NCBI GenBank assembly: GCA_947463335.1
Contig: CANHRF010000005.1
Span: 1 to 19,068 of the forward strand
Length of the DNA stretch: 19,068 bases
Reading direction: 5' to 3'
Source of the DNA: Actinomycetota bacterium
Lineage (GTDB): Bacteria; Actinomycetota; Actinomycetes; Nanopelagicales; Nanopelagicaceae
Shown here: positions 15,056 through 19,068 of the stretch, piece after piece
Layout: the number at the start of each line of letters is the position of its first letter
Position numbering within the stretch: the stretch's first letter is position 1
Notes under the pieces: model-generated
Seen by the model: the letters and a program-made list of their open reading frames with translations, nothing else
What the model was told of the DNA's origin: nothing
Databases searched by the model: none
Translations under genes and position numbers: made by a program

Positions 15056-16663
15056 TTAACGAATAACCACCCACGCCGCAGTTGCTGGCGGCAAGATCAA
15101 TACTCCGTTATCCAAAGTAACTTCTTCAACAGATCCCAAAGTTAACGTTCCTGCACTTGGAATTTTTGCCAATTCAGTAGAAGTATTCAAGTAGATGGCA
15201 AACTCACCACGCGCGAATGAGATTAAACCATCCTGACCGCGGTCAACCCATTCAATATCTCCGGTGCCAACTAATTTACTGCGACGAATTTTTAGAGCTG
15301 AGCGGTAGAGGTTTAAGGTACTTGCCAGATCTTTATCTTGAGAAGCAACCGTTAACTCTTTCCACTCTTGCGGCATCGGTAACCAGGGAAGCGCAGAAGA
15401 AAAACCAAATGGAGCTTGATCACCATTCCAAGGCATTGGAACGCGCCCACCATCGCGACCGAGCGTCAACCCTTTACTTCTAAAGAAAGAAGGATCCTGA
15501 CGATCTTCATCTCTAAGCTGCGCATCTGGAAGTCCCAGCTCTTGTCCGTTATATATGTAGCAAGATCCAGGTAACGCCATCACAAATAAAGCTAATGCGC
15601 GTGATGCTTTAGCACCGTGACGAGATGCAACCCGTGGGGTGTCGTGATTGCTCAGCGCCCAAGTTGCTGGCGCATCAACTTGTCGCAACATTTCTAAGGT
15701 GTTATTTATACAATTAAAGAGAAATTCCCCATCGAAAGGAGCGACCAGTAAGTCGAAGTTGAATACCTGATGCAGTTCATCGCTCCGCACATAACGAGTA
15801 GCCCGTGCAGGTGGATGAACCCAAGCTTCAGCGACAGCCATTACATCGCGATTATAGGAATCGAATATCTCTCGCCATTTTCGATAAATCTCGTGCACAC
15901 CATCTCGGTCGAAAAATGGAACAGTAGAAAGCAGTTCACCGCGTTTCTCAGATGAAATTTCACTATCTAAGCGGAGCGCTTCATTTAAACCTTGGGGGTC
16001 GGGATGGTCAACGAGCAGATTCTCTTTAGCCAGACCGTGCGCGACATCAATTCGAAAACCATCTACGCCGAGATCTAGCCAGAAGCGGAGTGTTTTCTCA
16101 AAGTCATTAGCCACATCTTCGTTCTCCCAATTTAGATCCGGCTGAGATGGGTCGAAGAGATGGAGGTAGTACTGACTGGACCCATCCGCTGTTTTTATCT
16201 GGGTCCAGGCCGGGCCACCGAATAAGGAAATCCAATTGTTTGGTGGAGTTCCATTGGCTTTAGCATCATAGAAATGGAAACGACTGCGCTCGGGTGAGCC
16301 AGTTTTTGAATTAATCGCATCTTGAAACCAAGGATGTTGATCCGAGAAGTGATTAGGAACGATATCTACTAAAACTCGTAAACCTAATTCGTGCGCACGC
16401 GTAAACATCTTCTTGGCATCATCTAAATTTCCGAATCGCGGATCAACGCCCCGAGGATCGGCTACGTCGTAACCGCCATCTTTATTCGGTGATGTGTAGA
16501 AAGGGCTAAGCCAGATCGCATCTGCGCCAAGAGACTGGACGTGCTCTAGATTTGAAGTGATACCCGGAAGGTCACCTTCACCATCACCATTGCTATCAAA
16601 AAAAGAGCGAGGATAGATCTGATAAATGACAGATTCGGCCCACCATGGCTGATCTGAACTCAT
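15056..16663 (-). CDS. GH13 alpha-glucosidase (oligo-1,6-glucosidase type)
   Basis: This 535-aa GH13 hydrolase probably splits alpha-glucosidic bonds of short malto-oligosaccharides or isomaltose in the cytoplasm, since no signal peptide is seen. It opens with WWAESVIYQIYPRSFFDSNGDG, including a calcium-site-like DSNGDGEGD (23-31). It has GADAIWLSPFYTSP, DIVPNHFSDQH (100-110), the nucleophile Asp206 in DGFRIDVAHG, acid/base Glu279 in AVAEAW, and the third carboxylate Asp341 in SNHDTPRV. The ATG at 16663 matches the family start; a TTG 51 bases upstream coincides with a likely -35 element and is rejected. The gene is downstream of a secreted-protein gene but has its own promoter. Specificity among the family's sugars is not certain. 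Confidence 0.93.
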   Translation of the reverse strand: MSSDQPWWAESVIYQIYPRSFFDSNGDGEGDLPGITSNLEHVQSLGADAIWLSPFYTSPNKDGGYDVADPRGVDPRFGNLDDAKKMFTRAHELGLRVLVDIVPNHFSDQHPWFQDAINSKTGSPERSRFHFYDAKANGTPPNNWISLFGGPAWTQIKTADGSSQYYLHLFDPSQPDLNWENEDVANDFEKTLRFWLDLGVDGFRIDVAHGLAKENLLVDHPDPQGLNEALRLDSEISSEKRGELLSTVPFFDRDGVHEIYRKWREIFDSYNRDVMAVAEAWVHPPARATRYVRSDELHQVFNFDLLVAPFDGEFLFNCINNTLEMLRQVDAPATWALSNHDTPRVASRHGAKASRALALFVMALPGSCYIYNGQELGLPDAQLRDEDRQDPSFFRSKGLTLGRDGGRVPMPWNGDQAPFGFSSALPWLPMPQEWKELTVASQDKDLASTLNLYRSALKIRRSKLVGTGDIEWVDRGQDGLISFARGEFAIYLNTSTELAKIPSAGTLTLGSVEEVTLDNGVLILPPATAAWVVIR

Positions 16664-16684
16664 ACCGTGACGATAGGGCAGAGA

Positions 16685-16714
16685 ATGATACGTACCAAAT
16701 GAAACGAGGTGCAA
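16685..16714 (-). promoter_or_regulatory. Putative promoter of the alpha-glucosidase gene
   Basis: On the minus strand, -35 TTGCAC (16709-16714) and -10 TATCAT (16685-16690) are 18 bp apart. The expected start leaves a leader of roughly 15 nt before the ATG at 16663. Both boxes match consensus in four or more positions. Confidence 0.55.
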
Positions 16715-16749
16715 TTGGGCGGTTAGTTATATCGCTTTTATAACAATTA

Positions 16750-17199
16750 CTATTTTTTAGAGGCTGGAACTTTTTCTACTTGCTTGCTCTTAGCGGGGCT
16801 TGGCATTCGTGCAGGTGGCGTAGGGGCAACGGGAGGTAGTCCCAAAGCCTCGATTGCCGCATCGCGCGCTACCGTTGCGGCGATTACTGCGTTCTGCCGG
16901 GTGTTCATATTTTGTCGTTTTTGACTTTGAGTTTGACCATTTGGTTTCGTTGAACGTGCATCGCTCAACGCTTTATCAATCGCCTCTTTGAAAGTCTTAT
17001 TTATCTCACGTCGCTTATCTTCATAGACTTTAAAATCTTTACGAAATTGTTCTAGCGCGATTTTATATATTGCTCTTAAATCTGAAGCGCTTTGATTAGC
17101 GGGCGATGGAGATTTGCTATCAGCAGAAGCTGGCGAAACGGATATGAAAGGTGCAAAAATTAGCGCGATCACTACAAAGGCGACCAGCCGATTTCGCAT
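16750..17199 (-). CDS. Secreted helical protein of unknown function
   Basis: This 149-aa protein has a classical signal peptide: MRNRL, a hydrophobic core VAFVVIALIFAPFI, and a likely cleavage after SPASA at residue 26. The mature part is highly charged and mostly helical (about 40-118, IYKIALEQFRKDFKVYEDKRREINKTF and onward), possibly a coiled coil. It ends in a proline- and lysine-rich tail. No lipobox cysteine or known domain is recognised. GAGGTAG is a clear ribosome binding site just before the ATG. It is divergent from an OmpR-family regulator, with a Pho-box-like repeat between them, so it may be a target of that two-component system. Confidence 0.75.
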   Translation of the reverse strand: MRNRLVAFVVIALIFAPFISVSPASADSKSPSPANQSASDLRAIYKIALEQFRKDFKVYEDKRREINKTFKEAIDKALSDARSTKPNGQTQSQKRQNMNTRQNAVIAATVARDAAIEALGLPPVAPTPPARMPSPAKSKQVEKVPASKK

Positions 17200-17243
17200 T
17201 TTCTACCTCAATTTCCGTTGGCATAAGTATCAGCCAAGACTTT

Positions 17244-17260
17244 GTGAAAGTTCGGTGAAA
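17244..17260. promoter_or_regulatory. Pho-box-like direct repeat in the divergent intergenic region
   Basis: GTGAAA occurs at 17244-17249 and 17255-17260, an exact direct repeat with 11-bp spacing. On the other strand it reads TTTCACCGAACTTTCAC. OmpR/PhoB-type regulators bind such direct repeats, and actinobacterial PhoP sites use TTCAC-type units 11 bp apart. It lies 45 bp upstream of the secreted-protein start and 70 bp upstream of the regulator's preferred start, so it could serve both. Confidence 0.5.
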
Positions 17261-17329
17261 ACGCCTTCCAAGCCGTGAATGTCGTCTTACTCCGTGGCTA
17301 TTTATGCGCAGGCATGCAAGGCTACGGCC

Positions 17330-18013
17330 ATGGCCGAACTAATTCTTATAGTTGACGACGAAGCAGGAGTTCGCGAGCTACTGGGAGATGCGTTGCGCAT
17401 CGCAGGCTTTGAGACGGTGACCGCCCCCGATGGAATGGCAGCCTTGACGGCTATCCGCAATAAAAAACCTGATCTTCTGATAATCGATATAAACATGCCA
17501 TTAATGGATGGCTTTGAACTCGTGGAAAGGTTGCGCTCTTTAGGAGATAACACTCCAGCGTTAATGTTGAGTGCGCGTGCAGATCGAGCCGATGTGACTC
17601 GCGGCTTAACTCTGGGTGCCGATGATTATGTAACTAAGCCATTTGGCCTCGAAGAACTCTTATTGCGCGTTAAAGCGATCCTGAGACGATCACAAATTTC
17701 AACCACAGGTTCTGCAGAATTACGCTGTGGGCCAATTGTTGTAATCGAATCTAGCCATACCGTTAAGTTTGATGAAGAAGTAATCGACCTCTCACCGACT
17801 GAATTTAGGCTCTTGCAAGTCTTGATCGAAAATAAAAATCGAGTGTTAAGTAAAAGCCTTCTTTTAGATGAAGTCTGGGGAATTACCTTTGAATCTGAAA
17901 GCACCGTTGCTGACACTTATATTTCATACCTGCGAAAGAAGTTACATAAAGATGGATTTGAAGGGATTAAGACGGTTCGTGGCGTTGGTTTCGTAATTCA
18001 GGAACCAAAGTGA
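17330..18013 (+). CDS. OmpR/PhoB-family response regulator
   Basis: The 227-aa protein has a receiver domain (1-118) with acidic pocket Asp9/Asp10, phosphoacceptor Asp53 in LLIIDINMPLMDG, Ser81 and Lys103 in VTKPF. A winged-helix DNA-binding domain follows (about 130-225) with DLSPTEFRLLQVLIENKNRVLSK, LDEVWG, VADTYISYLRKKL and IKTVRGVGFVI. The ATG at 17330 gives the family-typical start MAELILIVDDE; an ATG at 17279 would add 17 unusual residues and is less likely. The kinase gene begins 2 bp after its stop, forming a two-component pair. It resembles PhoP/TcrA-type regulators, but motifs do not fix the ortholog. A Pho-box-like repeat upstream hints at autoregulation. Confidence 0.92.
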   Translation: MAELILIVDDEAGVRELLGDALRIAGFETVTAPDGMAALTAIRNKKPDLLIIDINMPLMDGFELVERLRSLGDNTPALMLSARADRADVTRGLTLGADDYVTKPFGLEELLLRVKAILRRSQISTTGSAELRCGPIVVIESSHTVKFDEEVIDLSPTEFRLLQVLIENKNRVLSKSLLLDEVWGITFESESTVADTYISYLRKKLHKDGFEGIKTVRGVGFVIQEPK

Positions 18014-18015
18014 AT

Positions 18016-19068
18016 ATGCGGCGATCGCGAAGTAAATACGCCGTAATCTCAATCTTCGTGACCACTGTATTATCTGGCGTCATTGGTGGCTTCGCAACAA
18101 TTGATGCAAAAAACACTGATCTCCAGGAATTAGATCAATCAATAAATCTAGTAGTGGAGCGGGTTAAGGCTTATCCTGCAGAAGCAATTAGCGCCGCCAT
18201 CTTTACAATTGACGAGCAGAGATTGGATTTGACGCTGGCGCTTGTCACTAAAGAAGGTGATGAGACTGTAATTAATGAATCTCAGTTAATCTATCCAGGC
18301 ATTAACTCACTGCAGGTGGTCAAGAGCGCTATTTCATCACCTATCTCCGTGGATGGAGATAACCCCTTTCGCGCTAGAGCTGTAGAAATTGCAGGAGGCG
18401 ACTATCTGGTAGTTGCGGCAGATCTAGATAAGCTCGATCTAAATTTTCAATCCAATTTAAGAAATCTTGCAGGTTTTACTCTCGTAGCTAACGCCCTGGC
18501 CATATTTATATCTCTCGTCTTGCTGCGCCGCCACAATCGTGGTTTGGATGCCAATGCGCTAGAGAGAATGCAGAGGTTCTTAGCTGATGCCTCACACGAG
18601 CTGCGAACACCATTGACTGTAATCAAGGGATATAGCGAGATGCTGAGCAAGGGGCAGATGGGAGATATAGTCGATAGAGCGCGCGCTTTTTCACGAGTAA
18701 ATACTGAGATTGAGCGAATGGAGAATTTGATACACGATCTTCTGCTGCTTGCCGAACTCGGAGAGAGCCGCCCGACTACCTTTGACGAAATAGAGTTGAA
18801 CGATTTGATTCAGGCGCATATCAACGATTTTCAGCTCTTCAATAATGAACGAAAGATAGAAGTTTCGTTGGAGAACAATTGTGAAATTAAAGGATCACGC
18901 GAGCACCTTAATCGACTAGTCCAAAATTGTTTATCGAATATTGTCAGACATACTCCCGCAGATGCACCGGTTGCTATTTCGCTTAAAGCCAAAGGTAAAA
19001 AAGTCACTTTGGTGATTGAAGATGGTGGCCCAGGGTTACCGGAGAGCGCTTATCGCAGCGAGATAGAA
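18016..19068 (+). CDS. Membrane sensor histidine kinase, truncated by window end
   Basis: The reading frame stays open for 351 codons to the last base. A first membrane segment lies at about 10-28 and a second at 152-172, bracketing an extracytoplasmic sensor loop of about 120 residues with no recognised domain. A HisKA domain follows with FLADASHELRTPLTVIKGYSEML, phosphoacceptor His194. The HATPase_c domain shows an N box QNCLSNIVRHT (Asn308) and a G1 box EDGGPGLP (Asp336); the remaining ATP-lid motifs lie beyond the window. There is no obvious HAMP domain between the second membrane segment and HisKA, only about 10 residues. It follows the response regulator by 2 bp (or overlaps it by 4 if GTG at 18010 is used), so the two form one operon and partner each other. 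Confidence 0.93.
   Translation, partial: MRRSRSKYAVISIFVTTVLSGVIGGFATIDAKNTDLQELDQSINLVVERVKAYPAEAISAAIFTIDEQRLDLTLALVTKEGDETVINESQLIYPGINSLQVVKSAISSPISVDGDNPFRARAVEIAGGDYLVVAADLDKLDLNFQSNLRNLAGFTLVANALAIFISLVLLRRHNRGLDANALERMQRFLADASHELRTPLTVIKGYSEMLSKGQMGDIVDRARAFSRVNTEIERMENLIHDLLLLAELGESRPTTFDEIELNDLIQAHINDFQLFNNERKIEVSLENNCEIKGSREHLNRLVQNCLSNIVRHTPADAPVAISLKAKGKKVTLVIEDGGPGLPESAYRSEIE

Noticed and set aside
16664..16714. Longer alpha-glucosidase frame starting at TTG 16714
   Set aside because: The added 17 residues do not resemble the family start, and the TTG overlaps a likely -35 element.
17279..17329. Longer response-regulator start at ATG 17279
   Set aside because: The receiver family normally begins close to the first acidic pair; MAELILIVDDE at 17330 fits, and the extra residues look unlike coding extension.

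Overview
The window comes from an actinobacterium. Three things show this directly: the C-terminus of an MtrB-type sensor kinase beside comF and secA, a WhiB iron-sulfur regulator, and a PdtaS-type kinase. Base composition looks balanced by eye, far below Streptomyces or Mycobacterium, and genes are packed with tiny gaps, stop/start overlaps and almost no terminators. This suggests a streamlined, lower-GC lineage; a freshwater acI-like (Nanopelagicales) bacterium is my best guess, but that is inference.

Region 1 (1-8206) is a core actinobacterial block whose order echoes the Mycobacterium tuberculosis mtrB-secA1 to whiB1 interval: mtrB (partial), comF, secA, a convergent Rv3235-family gene, a SAF-domain/CpaE-like ATPase pair resembling parts of a Flp/Tad pilus system, a DUF6912-like gene, pdtaS, and whiB1 on the opposite strand. 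Genes usually found between mtrB and secA (lpqB, hpf) are absent here. A tRNA-Arg(CCG) lies behind whiB1.

Region 2 (8500-15053) has a sulfur theme. msrA and msrB overlap and encode methionine sulfoxide repair. Next comes a LacI-family regulator with a 20-bp tandem repeat upstream, then close behind it a PatB/MalY-type PLP lyase, a CrtI/PYROXD2-type FAD oxidoreductase and a cystathionine gamma-lyase/synthase-type PLP enzyme. The gaps are 17, 15 and 9 bp, which suggests one co-transcribed unit. Two small membrane proteins follow; the first is only 50 aa.

Region 3 (15056-19068) has a GH13 alpha-glucosidase and a small secreted helical protein, both on the minus strand. Divergent from them is an OmpR-family response regulator with its sensor kinase, which runs off the window. 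A Pho-box-like direct repeat (TTTCAC, 11-bp spacing) lies in the divergent intergenic region and may be the regulator's own site.

There is no CRISPR array, insertion sequence, integrase or phage gene. The most interesting leads are the P-loop-degenerate TadZ-like ATPase with its SAF partner, the LacI-headed sulfur amino-acid cluster with its phased repeat, and a recurring GCGCT box directly before ATG at genes that lack a ribosome binding site.
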